Notes: generated by a model from the sequence alone, not told the origin. Shown: positions 9,116 through 17,533, counted from the first letter of the stretch. The stretch: DNA of 64,000 nucleotides from Tardiphaga robiniae (GCF_013359755.1 NZ_JABMCJ010000092.1:372001-436000), one strand, 5' to 3'. Numbers and translations: made by a program.

Positions 9116-10777
9116 ATGGCCGCTGCTCAGCCGCAACCTGTCTCGCATCAGAACGCGCGTATCGATGTCGTGGTCGTCGGCGCCGGATTCGCGGGGCTTT
9201 ATCTGCTGCACAAGCTGCGCGGCCTCGGTCTCCACGTGAAAGTTTTCGAACAGGGCGGCGATGTCGGCGGGACCTGGTACTGGAACCGCTACCCCGGCGC
9301 GCGCTGCGACGTCGAGAGCATGCAGTATTCGTTCTCGTTCGATAACAAGTTGCAGCAGGAATGGGACTGGAGCGAGCGCTATGCGCCGCAACCGGAAATC
9401 CTGCGCTATGCCGGCCATGTCGCCGATCGCTACGATCTGCGCAGGGACATCCAGTTCAACACGACGGTCAAATCTGCAGTCTTCGACGAACGCGCCAATC
9501 TATGGACGGTAACGACCTCCGATGGTCAGACCACCACCGCGCAGCATGTCGTGCTCGCGACGGGTTGCCTGTCGAATGCGCGTACGCCCGAATTCAGGGG
9601 CATGAAGGATTTCAAGGGCAAGGTCTATCACACCGGCAACTGGCCGCATGAGACAGTCGATTTCACCGGTCTGCGCGTCGGCGTCATCGGCACCGGCTCG
9701 TCAGCAATCCAGTCGATCCCCCTGATCGCCGAACAGGCGAGCCAGCTCACTGTGTTCCAGCGCACAGCAAATTTCAGCGTGCCGGCGCGCAATGCGCCGC
9801 TCACCGATGACGAGCGCAAATCGTTTCGCGACAACTATCCGGAGATTCGCAGGCAGGCGCGTGAGGATTTTAAGAACGGCATCGTGCAGCCGATTCCGGA
9901 TCGCGGCGCGCTCGACGATCCGGAACATGAAAGGCGTGAGAAGTATCATGCGCGATGGACATCGGGCGGGCTTACCTTCATGGGCGTCTACAATAACCTG
10001 GTCCTGGATCAGCGCGCCAACGATACCGCTGCCGATTTTATCCGCGAGAGAATTTCAGAGATTGTCAGCGATCCCGAAACGGCAAGGCTGCTGCAGCCGA
10101 CCGATCATCCGGTTGGTTCAAAGCGTATCTGCGTCGACACAGATTACTATGCGACCTTCAATCGCCCGCATGTGACGCTGGTCGATATCAAGGCCCATCC
10201 GATCGAGCAGATTCTGCCGAATGCCGTGCGCACCGGCGGCAAGGATTACGAGGTCGACGCGCTGGTGCTCGCCACCGGCTTCGACGCGATGACCGGCTCG
10301 GTCGCCAAGATCGACATTCGTGGCCGCGGCGGCCAAACGCTGAATGATAAATGGGCGGAAGGCCCGCGAACCTATCTCGGCTTGATGAGCGCCGGCTTCC
10401 CGAACCTGTTTATCGTCACCGGCCCTGGCTCGCCCTCGGTGCTGTCAAATATGATCGTGTCCATTGAGCAGCATGTCGACTGGATTACCGATTGCCTGAG
10501 CTATATGCGCGACCGTGGCGCAGAGGTGATCGAGGCGACGCATCCCGCGGAGGACAAGTGGGTCGCTCATGTCAATGAGGTCGCGGCCGGCACGCTCTAC
10601 CCGCAGGCCAATTCCTGGTACATGGGCGCGAATATTCCCGGCAAGCCGCAGATTTTCATGCCCTATATCGGCGGCGTCGGGGTCTACCGGCAGATTTGCA
10701 ATGATGTGGCGGCGAAAGACTATGAGGGATTTGCGATGACGGTGGGCGCGCGGCCAAAGGAGGCGGTGGCGTCGTAG
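9116..10777 (+). CDS. flavin-dependent Baeyer-Villiger-type monooxygenase (cyclohexanone monooxygenase family)
   Basis: 553 residues. The FAD-binding Rossmann motif GAGFAG is at residues 22-27. The Baeyer-Villiger fingerprint FxGxxxHxxxWP is present from F166 (FKGKVYHTGNWP), and the NADPH-binding motif GTGSSA follows about 20 residues later. These enzymes insert oxygen next to a ketone to give an ester or lactone, using NADPH and O2. The gene reads away from the nitronate monooxygenase gene (211-bp divergent gap) with GGGAG ahead of the ATG. Its product, once hydrolysed, would be a hydroxy acid, which fits the kinase/acyl-CoA dehydrogenase genes that follow. The ketone substrate is unknown. 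Confidence 0.9.
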   Translation: MAAAQPQPVSHQNARIDVVVVGAGFAGLYLLHKLRGLGLHVKVFEQGGDVGGTWYWNRYPGARCDVESMQYSFSFDNKLQQEWDWSERYAPQPEILRYAGHVADRYDLRRDIQFNTTVKSAVFDERANLWTVTTSDGQTTTAQHVVLATGCLSNARTPEFRGMKDFKGKVYHTGNWPHETVDFTGLRVGVIGTGSSAIQSIPLIAEQASQLTVFQRTANFSVPARNAPLTDDERKSFRDNYPEIRRQAREDFKNGIVQPIPDRGALDDPEHERREKYHARWTSGGLTFMGVYNNLVLDQRANDTAADFIRERISEIVSDPETARLLQPTDHPVGSKRICVDTDYYATFNRPHVTLVDIKAHPIEQILPNAVRTGGKDYEVDALVLATGFDAMTGSVAKIDIRGRGGQTLNDKWAEGPRTYLGLMSAGFPNLFIVTGPGSPSVLSNMIVSIEQHVDWITDCLSYMRDRGAEVIEATHPAEDKWVAHVNEVAAGTLYPQANSWYMGANIPGKPQIFMPYIGGVGVYRQICNDVAAKDYEGFAMTVGARPKEAVAS

Positions 10778-10796
10778 CAAACGGCGACTTTCTTGC

Positions 10797-10931
10797 CCTC
10801 TCCCCCAGCGCAGCGAAGCTGCGCGCCGCGGGAGAGGGTGGATCGAACGCGCAAAGCGCGTTCGAGACGGGAGAGGGTCAGCCGCAAGCTCCGAGTCCAG
10901 CACCCCTCTCCCGCAAGGGGAGAGGGGAAGA
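10797..10931. repeat. compound palindromic repeat of the CTCTCCC/GGGAGAGG family
   Basis: Lies between the convergent monooxygenase and SDR genes. It contains CCCTCTCCC, the inner palindrome GAACGCGCAAAGCGCGTTC, GGGAGAGGGT twice, and a closing CCCTCTCCCGCAAGGGGAGAGG hairpin split over bases 10913-10934. The same building blocks recur at 42998-43146, 34127-34150, 58257-58443 and 62571-62595, so this is a dispersed intergenic repeat rather than a one-off terminator. Confidence 0.8.
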
Positions 10932-10937
10932 AAGAAA

Positions 10938-11729
10938 TCAAAACGCCGTATACCCGCCATCGATCACGAATGTATCCGCTGTATGATACGATGACGCCTT
11001 GCTCATCAGATAGACAGCGATGCCGCCGAAGTCCGACGGTTCGCCGAAACGGCGCACCGGGATGCGCGGCATGACATTGGCGACGAATTTCTCGTTGCCC
11101 ATGATCCCGGCCGTCATGTCGCTCTTGATCCAGCCGGGCAGGATCGCATTGGCTGTCACGCCCTGCCGTGCCAGTTCGACGGCCAGCGCGCGCACCAGCG
11201 CATTGATCGCCGCTTTGGTCGCCGCATAGTGCTCGTTGCGCGCGGTGCCGAAGATCGAGGCAAGACTCGATGTCGCAACCAGGCGGCCGAATTTGTCGCC
11301 AGCCTCCGCGCGTTCGGTCATATGCCGTGCGGCCACCTGGAAGGCATGGAAGACGCCGTCCAGATTGGTGGCGAACATGGTGCGCCACTGCTCTTCGGTG
11401 CGGTCGATGAAATTGTGCCGGCCGCCGCCGCCGATGCCGGCATTGGCGAAGCAGCCATCGACACGGCCGAATTTCTTGAGCGTGGCATCCATCGCCGCCT
11501 TCACCGAGGCGGTGTCGGTGACGTCGCAGACCAGCGTGTCGACCTTGCCGGTGCAGTCCGCCATGGTGGCAGCCGCGGCCTTGTTCTTCTCGGCGTTGCG
11601 GCCCCAGATCGAGACGTTGCAACCGGCGGTGGCCAGCGCCTGCGCGATGCCGAGGCCAATACCGCCATTGCCGCCGGTGATGACGGCCACGCGGCCGCTG
11701 AGGTCGAATATCTGTGTAGACGTTGCCAT
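10938..11729 (-). CDS. short-chain dehydrogenase/reductase (SDR)
   Basis: 263 residues from the ATG at 11729; a longer frame reaches 11840, but the extra 37 residues look non-coding. The classical SDR order is clear: TGGNGGIG cofactor motif (residues 18-25), NAGIGGGG (96-103), catalytic Ser154/155, Y168-x3-K172 (YAATK) and the PGWIKSDM substrate loop. It is an NAD(P)-dependent alcohol/ketone oxidoreductase, probably of a hydroxyacyl-CoA or hydroxy acid given its neighbours. It is divergent from the enoyl-CoA hydratase gene at 11948. Confidence 0.9.
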   Translation of the reverse strand: MATSTQIFDLSGRVAVITGGNGGIGLGIAQALATAGCNVSIWGRNAEKNKAAAATMADCTGKVDTLVCDVTDTASVKAAMDATLKKFGRVDGCFANAGIGGGGRHNFIDRTEEQWRTMFATNLDGVFHAFQVAARHMTERAEAGDKFGRLVATSSLASIFGTARNEHYAATKAAINALVRALAVELARQGVTANAILPGWIKSDMTAGIMGNEKFVANVMPRIPVRRFGEPSDFGGIAVYLMSKASSYHTADTFVIDGGYTAF

Positions 11730-11845
11730 GTCAGCGTTTCCATGCTTGGCGCACGTTATGCCGTGCGTCCGTCGGTGGGCTGGTGTTCCCCAGGAAGCAT
11801 GGACAAGCGCGTCCGAAAAATCAAATATGCCGCCTGACATACAAT

Positions 11846-11892
11846 CGCATGATCCCGAAAAGTGGATGCTGGTTTTCGGATCAGATCATGCC
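11846..11892. repeat. dispersed palindromic repeat (GCATGATC ... GATCATGC), copy 1
   Basis: Reads GCATGATCCCGAAAAGTGG, a short variable centre, then GGTTTTCGGATCAGATCATGC. It is an imperfect palindrome of about 47 bp between the divergent SDR and enoyl-CoA hydratase genes. A near-identical copy is at 13737-13785. It belongs to a repeat type that I recognise as widespread in rhizobial intergenic DNA. Confidence 0.85.
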
Positions 11893-11947
11893 CAGACAAA
11901 GCTTCCACACCGCGGAATAAACACGCGGATCATCCCGTGAGGAAACC

Positions 11948-12742
11948 ATGCAGTTCAAACACGTCACGCTCGATTTCGACGGCAATGTCGCCATCCTGAA
12001 GCTCGATCATCAGGAGGTGATGAACGCGGTCTCGGTCGACATGCTCGGTGGTCTCGGCGAGGCGCTGGACGAGATCGATGATCGCAAGGCGGACGTGCGC
12101 TGCCTGGTCCTCACCGGTGCCGGCCGTGCCTTCTGCACGGGCGCCAATCTTCAGGGGCGCAACAATCAACTCACAAAGGCGCGCAGCAACGCCGGCGCGA
12201 CGCTGGAGACCGCTTTCCATCCGTTCCTGCGCCGGCTGCAGAACCTGCATTGCCCGATCGTCACCGCGGTAAATGGCCCCGCCGCCGGCGCTGGCATGAG
12301 CTTTGCGCTGATGGGCGATCTCATTCTGTGTGCGCGCTCGTCCTATTTCCTGCAGGCTTTCCGTCGTATCGGGCTGGTGCCGGATTGCGGCTCGACCTGG
12401 ATCCTGCCGCGCTTGATCGGCAAGGCGCGTTCGGTCGAACTGTCCTTGCTTGGTGAAAAGCTGCCGGCCGAGAAGGCGCTGGAATGGGGCCTCGTCAATC
12501 GCGTCTATGACGATGCGGTGCTGATGGATGAAACCATGAAGCTCGCCCATGAACTCGCCAACGGCCCGACCATCGCACTGTCGCTGATCCGCAAGCTCTA
12601 CTGGGAAAGCCCGGAGAATTCCTTCGAGGACCAGATCAATCTCGAGGTCAAATCGCAGCGCGCCGCCGGTGCTTCGCCGGACTTCAAGGAAGGCGTCGCG
12701 GCGTTCCTGGAAAAACGTCCGGCCAAGTTCACGGGCCAGTAA
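11948..12742 (+). CDS. enoyl-CoA hydratase/isomerase family protein
   Basis: 264 residues, crotonase fold. The oxyanion-hole segments are visible: LTGAGRAFCTGANL (about residues 57-70) and NGPAAGAGMSFALMGDL (about 109-125), with the CoA-binding C-terminal helix ending in FLEKRPAKF. An acid residue sits in the usual helix (VPDCGSTWILPRLIG), suggesting hydratase or isomerase activity on an enoyl-CoA. It is followed after 3 bp by the kinase gene, so the two are co-transcribed. GAGGAAACC precedes the ATG. Confidence 0.9.
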   Translation: MQFKHVTLDFDGNVAILKLDHQEVMNAVSVDMLGGLGEALDEIDDRKADVRCLVLTGAGRAFCTGANLQGRNNQLTKARSNAGATLETAFHPFLRRLQNLHCPIVTAVNGPAAGAGMSFALMGDLILCARSSYFLQAFRRIGLVPDCGSTWILPRLIGKARSVELSLLGEKLPAEKALEWGLVNRVYDDAVLMDETMKLAHELANGPTIALSLIRKLYWESPENSFEDQINLEVKSQRAAGASPDFKEGVAAFLEKRPAKFTGQ

Positions 12743-12745
12743 GCC

Positions 12746-13744
12746 TTGAGTACGACGTCTGTTGCGGAGCTTTTGGCGCGCAGTGCGGCGGCGTGGTGTC
12801 CCGGTGCGGCGGGCGTGACATCCGCAGCACGGCTGTCCGGCGGCGCCAGCCAGGAGACGTGGTCGTTCGATATCACGCATCCCGATGGTGCCATCGGCGC
12901 CATCCTGCGCCGCGCACCGTCGGGTTATGGCGCTGCGCCCGGCCGTGCCGCGGGTCTCGATGCGGAAGCGGTACTCATGCAGCTCGCGCATGATGCTGGC
13001 GTACCGTCGCCGAAGGTGCTGCACGTTCTCAGACCGGACGACGATCTGGGAACGGGCTTCATCATGCAGCGAGTCGCTGGCGAAACCATCCCGCGCAAGA
13101 TCTTGCGTGACGATGAATTCGCCGGCGCACGGCCCAAACTCGCCCGGCAATGCGGCGAGATCCTCGCCGGGATCCACGGGCTGTCCGCTGCAAGCCTGCC
13201 GCAACTGCGCCGCATGACTGCCGCAGCAGAAATCGCCGAATTACAGCGCGAGATCGACGGCTTCGATTGGCCGCGCCCGGTGTTCCAGCTGGCGCTGCGC
13301 TGGCTGCGCGATCACGATCCCGGCCCGTCCGAGCGCGTCACTTTGGTGCATGGCGATTTCCGTCACGGCAATCTGATGATCGGGCCCGATGGCGTCCGCG
13401 CGGTGCTCGACTGGGAGCTGGCGCATCTCGGCGATCCCATAGAGGATCTCGGCTGGATCTGCGTCAATTCATGGCGCTTCGGCGTCATCGACAAGCCGGT
13501 CGGCGGTTTCGGCACCTATGAGGAATTATTCTCGGGTTACGAGGCGGCCAGCGGCATCGCCGTCGATGTGGCACGCGTGAAATTCTGGGAAGTGATGGGC
13601 ACGCTGCGCTGGGGCGTGATGTGCGTTGGGATGATGCAGCGGTTTCGTCTCGGCCCGGATCATTCGATGGAGCGCGCGATGATCGGACGGCGCTCGTCGG
13701 AGACGGAGATCGATCTGTTACGGCTATTGGCGCCGCGCGCATGA
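12746..13744 (+). CDS. APH-fold phosphotransferase (acyl-CoA-hydroxyl kinase candidate, ACAD10/LvaA-like)
   Basis: 332 residues with a TTG start 3 bp after the previous stop. The protein-kinase-like APH fold shows the catalytic loop HGDFRHGN (H202, D204, N209) and the metal-binding segment LDWELAHLGDP. Such kinases beside acyl-CoA dehydrogenases are typically not aminoglycoside kinases. Relatives (LvaA of P. putida, ACAD10/11 of animals) phosphorylate the hydroxyl of 4-hydroxyacyl-CoAs. The TGA stop is formed by the first bases of a dispersed palindromic repeat (13737-13785). The function is inferred from fold and context only. Confidence 0.85.
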   Translation: MSTTSVAELLARSAAAWCPGAAGVTSAARLSGGASQETWSFDITHPDGAIGAILRRAPSGYGAAPGRAAGLDAEAVLMQLAHDAGVPSPKVLHVLRPDDDLGTGFIMQRVAGETIPRKILRDDEFAGARPKLARQCGEILAGIHGLSAASLPQLRRMTAAAEIAELQREIDGFDWPRPVFQLALRWLRDHDPGPSERVTLVHGDFRHGNLMIGPDGVRAVLDWELAHLGDPIEDLGWICVNSWRFGVIDKPVGGFGTYEELFSGYEAASGIAVDVARVKFWEVMGTLRWGVMCVGMMQRFRLGPDHSMERAMIGRRSSETEIDLLRLLAPRA

Positions 13745-13785
13745 TCCCGAAAAGTGGCGATCGGTTTTCGGATCAGATCATGCGC
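13737..13785. repeat. dispersed palindromic repeat, copy 2, overlapping the end of the kinase gene
   Basis: Nearly the same sequence as the repeat at 11846-11892 (GCATGATCCCGAAAAGTGG and GGATCAGATCATGC). Its ATGATC supplies the TGA stop (13742-13744) of the upstream kinase gene and it ends about 17 bp before the DUF6285 start. It could form a hairpin in the polycistronic message between the two genes. Confidence 0.85.
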
Positions 13786-13802
13786 AAAAACAAGGTGATG
13801 AC

Positions 13803-14177
13803 ATGCAAGATGAACCGAGACCCGATGAACTGGTGAAGGCCGTCTCGGATTTTCTCCGCAACGACATTGCGCCTCAGATCTCGGGCCATGCGGCGTTCAA
13901 GCTGCGGGTCGCGATCAACGCGCTCGATCTGGTGACCCGGCAGCTCACGCTCGCCGGCGACAGCGACGCCGCCGAGCTACATGGATTGACGATGCTGCTC
14001 GGCGTGCATGGCACGCTCGACGGGTTGAACCAGGATCTCGCCGACCGCATCGCGCGAGGCGATATCGATCTCGCGACGCCCGGCGTGAAGGAACATCTGT
14101 GGCAGACGACACTGGCGAAGCTCGCCGTCGATCAGCCGAACTATGGTTCCTACAAGCGCGAGCTGGAACCGAAGTAA
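13803..14177 (+). CDS. DUF6285 domain protein (small partner of an APH kinase/acyl-CoA dehydrogenase system)
   Basis: 124 residues, soluble, mostly helical and acidic (starts MQDEPRPDELVKAVSDFL, ends YKRELEPK). I recognise it as the small family usually encoded next to APH-type kinases and acyl-CoA dehydrogenases. In P. putida the equivalent position holds LvaB, a roughly 12-kDa protein needed for LvaA kinase activity, so a role as kinase cofactor or stabiliser is likely. Same strand as the kinase, 58 bp downstream, with a repeat between. No enzymatic motif is visible. Confidence 0.75.
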   Translation: MQDEPRPDELVKAVSDFLRNDIAPQISGHAAFKLRVAINALDLVTRQLTLAGDSDAAELHGLTMLLGVHGTLDGLNQDLADRIARGDIDLATPGVKEHLWQTTLAKLAVDQPNYGSYKRELEPK

Positions 14178-14188
14178 GCGCCGAAGCG

Positions 14189-14968
14189 CTACTTCCCCTT
14201 CCAGTTCGGCTTGCGCTTCTCCGAAAACGCCTTCGGCCCTTCCACATAATCCTCCGACGCCGCCATCGCTTTCACGGCGGGATATTCGCGCTGCTCGGTG
14301 ATGGCCTGTTCCAGCGACACCGCCATGCCCTTCTGGATCGCCTGCTTGGAGGCGCGGATCGACATCGGCGAATTCTGGCAGATGGTCTCGGCCCAGCGCA
14401 GCGCGGCATTCAGCGCCTCGCCCTGCGGCACCACTTCATTGACGAAGCCGAGTTCATAACCTTCCTGCGGCTTCACATGGCGCGCGGTGAGGATCATGCC
14501 CATGGCGCGCTTCATGCCGATCTGGCGCGGCAGCCGCTGCAGGCCGCCGGCGAGCGCGGCGAGGCCGACGCGGGGCTCGGGCAGGGCAAAGGTCGCATTT
14601 TCTGCAGCGATGATGAGGTCGCAGGCCAGCGCAATCTCGAAGCCGCCGCCCATGGCGACGCCGTTCACCGCAGCGATGATCGGCTTGTCACAATCGAAGC
14701 GCGCGGTGAGGCCGGCGAAGCCCGACGTGTTCCAGCCGCGCTTGCCGCCGGCGGCCTGCCATTTGAGGTCATTACCAGCGCAGAACGCTTTGTCGCCGGC
14801 GCCGGTGACGATCGCCACCCACTGCTCGGGATCACTGGCGAAGTCGTTGAACACCTCGTGCAACTCGTTATGCGCGTCGGTGTGCAGTGCGTTGTAAACT
14901 TCCGGACGCGAGAGCGTCACGATGGTGATCGGTCCCTTGCGGGTCACGGTTGAGAATTGCAGAGCCAT
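14189..14968 (-). CDS. enoyl-CoA hydratase/isomerase family protein
   Basis: 259 residues from the ATG at 14968; the frame reaches further upstream but the MALQFSTVTR start has a GGGAGG ribosome site (as CCTCCC, 14972-14977). Crotonase signatures are VTGAGDKAFCAGNDL and NGVAMGGGFEIALACDL, and the C-terminus AFSEKRKPNWKGK is typical. It reads divergently from the acyl-CoA dehydrogenase gene (146-bp gap) and converges on the DUF6285 gene. It is the second crotonase within 3 kb, so the pathway probably needs both hydration and a second step such as isomerisation or retro-aldol. Confidence 0.9.
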   Translation of the reverse strand: MALQFSTVTRKGPITIVTLSRPEVYNALHTDAHNELHEVFNDFASDPEQWVAIVTGAGDKAFCAGNDLKWQAAGGKRGWNTSGFAGLTARFDCDKPIIAAVNGVAMGGGFEIALACDLIIAAENATFALPEPRVGLAALAGGLQRLPRQIGMKRAMGMILTARHVKPQEGYELGFVNEVVPQGEALNAALRWAETICQNSPMSIRASKQAIQKGMAVSLEQAITEQREYPAVKAMAASEDYVEGPKAFSEKRKPNWKGK

Positions 14969-15114
14969 CGCGGCCTCCCTTTTGTTTTTCGTTACGCAGA
15001 ATTTATGACGCCCAAGCGTACTTGACTTGCCGCGCTTGACTTGATCGGACGATGCCATCTTAATCGCTCGATTAACAAGAGCAACAAAGCTCGGAAAACA
15101 ATCGGGAGAGCGCC

Positions 15115-16389
15115 TTGGATTTTTCCCTGCCGGCCGATCTGGTCGCCTATCTCGCTGAACTCGATTCATTCATCCTGCGCGAGATCAAGCCGCTCGAAGA
15201 GCGAGATGACAATATTCGCTTCTTCGATCATCGCCGCGAATGGGCGCGCACCGATTTCGATAATGGCGGTCTCCCGCGACATGAATGGGAGCAGCTGCTG
15301 CGCCAGGCGAAGAACCTCGCCGACGGCGCCGGCCATCTGCGCTTCGCAATTCCAAAGCGCTATGGCGGCAAAGACGGCAGCAATCTCTGGATGGCTGTGA
15401 TCCGCGAACATTTCGCCGCCAAGGGTCTTGGCCTGCACAACGATTTGCAGAACGAACACTCCATTGTCGGCAATCTGCCGCTGGTGACGATGCTGGATCG
15501 CTATGGTCGCGATGATCAGAAGGAAATGATCGAAGGATCAATCACCGGAAAATATCGCATCACCTTTGGGTTGACCGAGCCCGAGCACGGCTCCGATGCC
15601 ACGCATATGGAGACGACGGCCGTCGAGGCGACGCGTGACGGCGTCAAGGGCTGGGTCATCAATGGCGAGAAGATGTGGACCACCGGCATGCATGTGGCCA
15701 CGCATTGCGCGCTGTTCGCGCGCACGTCGGGGGATGACGGCGATGCGCGAGGCATTAGCTGCTTCCTAGTGCCGGCCAAGGCCGCAGGCGTAAAGATCGA
15801 AGAGTATATGTGGACCTTCAACATGCCCACAGACCATCCGCGTGTGTCGTTCACCGATGTGTTCGTGCCGGATGACGCGTTGTTCGGTGAGATCGGCCGC
15901 GGCCTGTCGCTGGCGCAGTGTTTCGTGCATGAGAACCGTATCCGGCAGGCGGCGAGTTCGCTCGGCGCCGCGGTCTATTGCATCAATGAGAGTGTGAAAT
16001 ATGCGCGCGAGCGCAAGCCCTTCGGCGAGGAACTAGCGCGCAATCAGGGTATCCAGTTTCCGCTGGTCGAGCTAGCGACGCAGGCGGAGATGCTGCGCCT
16101 CCTGATCCGCAAGACGGCGTGGGAGATGGACCAGCTCACCCAGGCGCAGGTCGAACACACGCTGTCCGACAAGGTGTCGATGTGTAACTACTGGGCCAAC
16201 CGGCTGTGTTGCGAGTCCGCCGACCGCGCGATGCAGGTGCATGGCGGCATGGGCTATTCACGGCACAAACCGTTCGAGCACATCTATCGCCATCACCGCC
16301 GCTACCGCATCACCGAAGGCAGCGAGGAAATCCAGAAGCGCAAGGTCGCGGGATTCCTGTTTGGCTATATGGGCGGGGGGAAGCACTGA
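15115..16389 (+). CDS. acyl-CoA dehydrogenase family protein
   Basis: 424 residues from a TTG start (ribosome site GGGAG 7 nt upstream). The domain order is normal: an N-terminal helical domain, the middle beta domain with FGLTEPEHGSDATHMETTA (FAD contact) and WVINGEKMWTTG, and the C-terminal helical domain with YARERKPFGEEL, HGGMGYSRHKPFE and ITEGSEEIQ, in which the Glu of EGS is the usual catalytic base position. It makes an enoyl-CoA, passing electrons to ETF. With the nearby APH kinase it resembles LvaC, which handles the phosphorylated 4-hydroxyacyl-CoA. Confidence 0.92.
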   Translation: MDFSLPADLVAYLAELDSFILREIKPLEERDDNIRFFDHRREWARTDFDNGGLPRHEWEQLLRQAKNLADGAGHLRFAIPKRYGGKDGSNLWMAVIREHFAAKGLGLHNDLQNEHSIVGNLPLVTMLDRYGRDDQKEMIEGSITGKYRITFGLTEPEHGSDATHMETTAVEATRDGVKGWVINGEKMWTTGMHVATHCALFARTSGDDGDARGISCFLVPAKAAGVKIEEYMWTFNMPTDHPRVSFTDVFVPDDALFGEIGRGLSLAQCFVHENRIRQAASSLGAAVYCINESVKYARERKPFGEELARNQGIQFPLVELATQAEMLRLLIRKTAWEMDQLTQAQVEHTLSDKVSMCNYWANRLCCESADRAMQVHGGMGYSRHKPFEHIYRHHRRYRITEGSEEIQKRKVAGFLFGYMGGGKH

Positions 16390-16417
16390 ACTAGTTTCGA
16401 CACGCCGCCCTTTCCGC

Positions 16418-16499
16418 CGTCATTGCGAGGAGCGAAGCGACGCGGCAATCCAGAGGTCACAAGCGAAGACTGGATTGCTTCGCTTCGCTCGCAATGACG
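16418..16499. repeat. long inverted repeat of the CGTCATTGCGAG...CGCAATGACG family
   Basis: Outer arms CGTCATTGCGAG and CTCGCAATGACG enclose GAAGCGA/TCGCTTC and GCAATCCAG/CTGGATTGC blocks, so the 82-bp element folds into one long stem. It sits between the convergent acyl-CoA dehydrogenase and HAD genes. This sequence is familiar as a dispersed element of Bradyrhizobium-type genomes; a terminator role is possible. Confidence 0.85.
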
Positions 16500-16507
16500 T
16501 TGATAGC

Positions 16508-17158
16508 TCAGTCGATAAACCCCGGGATCTCCGCAGGCGAAGCCACCAGATGGCGCGCACCAGCGGAGGTCAGCTCCTCGCGGCCGCCATAGCCATAGAG
16601 TACGCCGATCGCCGGAATGCCGTTATTCGCTGCGCCGATGATGTCGTGCTTGCGATCGCCGATCATGATCGCTCGCGCGGGATCGGCGGAGGTTTCGTCG
16701 AGCGCATAACGCAGCAGGTCGCTCTTGTCGACGCGAGTGCCATCGAGTTCCGAGCCAAATACGCGCGTGAAGTATTGGCGCAGGCCGAAGTGATCGACGA
16801 TGCGATCGGCAAATACATGCGGCTTGCTGGTGGCGACAAACAGCCGGCGGCCTGTTGTGTGCAACGTATCGAGCGTCGCGGTGATGCCATCATAAAGCGT
16901 GTTCTCGAACAGGCCGATCGTGCCGAAGCGTTCGCGATAGAGTTCAACGCCGCGATCGGCATCTTTCTCGCCGCCGAGCAGTGCCACGAAGCTGGCGCGT
17001 AGGGGAGGGCCGATGCACCAGGTCAGTTCTTCCTGTGTCGGGACGGGAAGCCCGAGCTTGCCGAGCGCATACTGGATCGAGCCCGTAATGCCGATCTTGG
17101 GATCGGTCAGCGTTCCGTCGAGATCGAAAAAGACCGTGTCGATCGCATGTGGCTTCAT
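16508..17158 (-). CDS. HAD-superfamily phosphatase (phosphoglycolate phosphatase-like)
   Basis: 216 residues. HAD motif I is DLDGT at residues 12-16 (nucleophile D12, acid D14). A helical cap follows, then motif II/III in LFVATSKPH (Ser/Lys) and motif IV in MIGDRKHDIIGA. This is subclass IA with a C1 cap, like Gph or PpaX. It hydrolyses a small phosphorylated metabolite; 2-phosphoglycolate is the family's usual guess but cannot be confirmed. The ATG directly follows the TAG of the TIGR02301 gene upstream with no gap, so the two are one transcript. Confidence 0.88.
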   Translation of the reverse strand: MKPHAIDTVFFDLDGTLTDPKIGITGSIQYALGKLGLPVPTQEELTWCIGPPLRASFVALLGGEKDADRGVELYRERFGTIGLFENTLYDGITATLDTLHTTGRRLFVATSKPHVFADRIVDHFGLRQYFTRVFGSELDGTRVDKSDLLRYALDETSADPARAIMIGDRKHDIIGAANNGIPAIGVLYGYGGREELTSAGARHLVASPAEIPGFID

Positions 17159-17533
17159 CTAGTTCGCATACCTTGCGGTGAGGTCGCGCGAGATCCGCGA
17201 GCCTTCGTCGATATAGCGGCGGATTGCGATGCTGGCGGCAGGCGTGCAGGTCCGGTAGGTCTGCTGGAAACCGTTATAGCCGCGGTTGAAACCGGCGATC
17301 ATGCGGGCGCGGCGCTCGCCGGATGGCGTCTCGGCATCGACCAGCGCCTGCATTTCGTTGCGCCACTTGTTGCCTTCGTTGTTGCCACAGATGCCGCGCA
17401 GGTAATGCAGCGCGCCGAGAATCTCCGACATCCGCTGCAGGTCATTGTCGAACGGCGCAGCCGCATCCTGCGCCCGGGCAGAGCCAGCGCCGATCGTCAC
17501 AACCGTCAGAATGATGAGCAGATGCTTCAACAT
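17159..17533 (-). CDS. TIGR02301 family secreted protein
   Basis: 124 residues from the ATG at 17533. A signal peptide is plain (LKHLLIILTVVTIGAGSARAQ, cut after about residue 22). The mature part has the conserved EILGALHYLRGICG segment and a later Cys (YRTCTPAAS), which could form a disulfide. I recognise the family as a Rhizobiales-specific periplasmic protein of unknown function. Its stop touches the start of the HAD gene. Confidence 0.78.
   Translation of the reverse strand: MLKHLLIILTVVTIGAGSARAQDAAAPFDNDLQRMSEILGALHYLRGICGNNEGNKWRNEMQALVDAETPSGERRARMIAGFNRGYNGFQQTYRTCTPAASIAIRRYIDEGSRISRDLTARYAN

Noticed and set aside
12746-13744. Aminoglycoside resistance kinase
   Set aside because: APH fold is present, but the neighbours are acyl-CoA genes and a DUF6285 protein, the usual context of metabolic APH-like kinases.
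16418-16499. CRISPR-like repeat
   Set aside because: A single palindrome without regularly spaced copies or cas genes.
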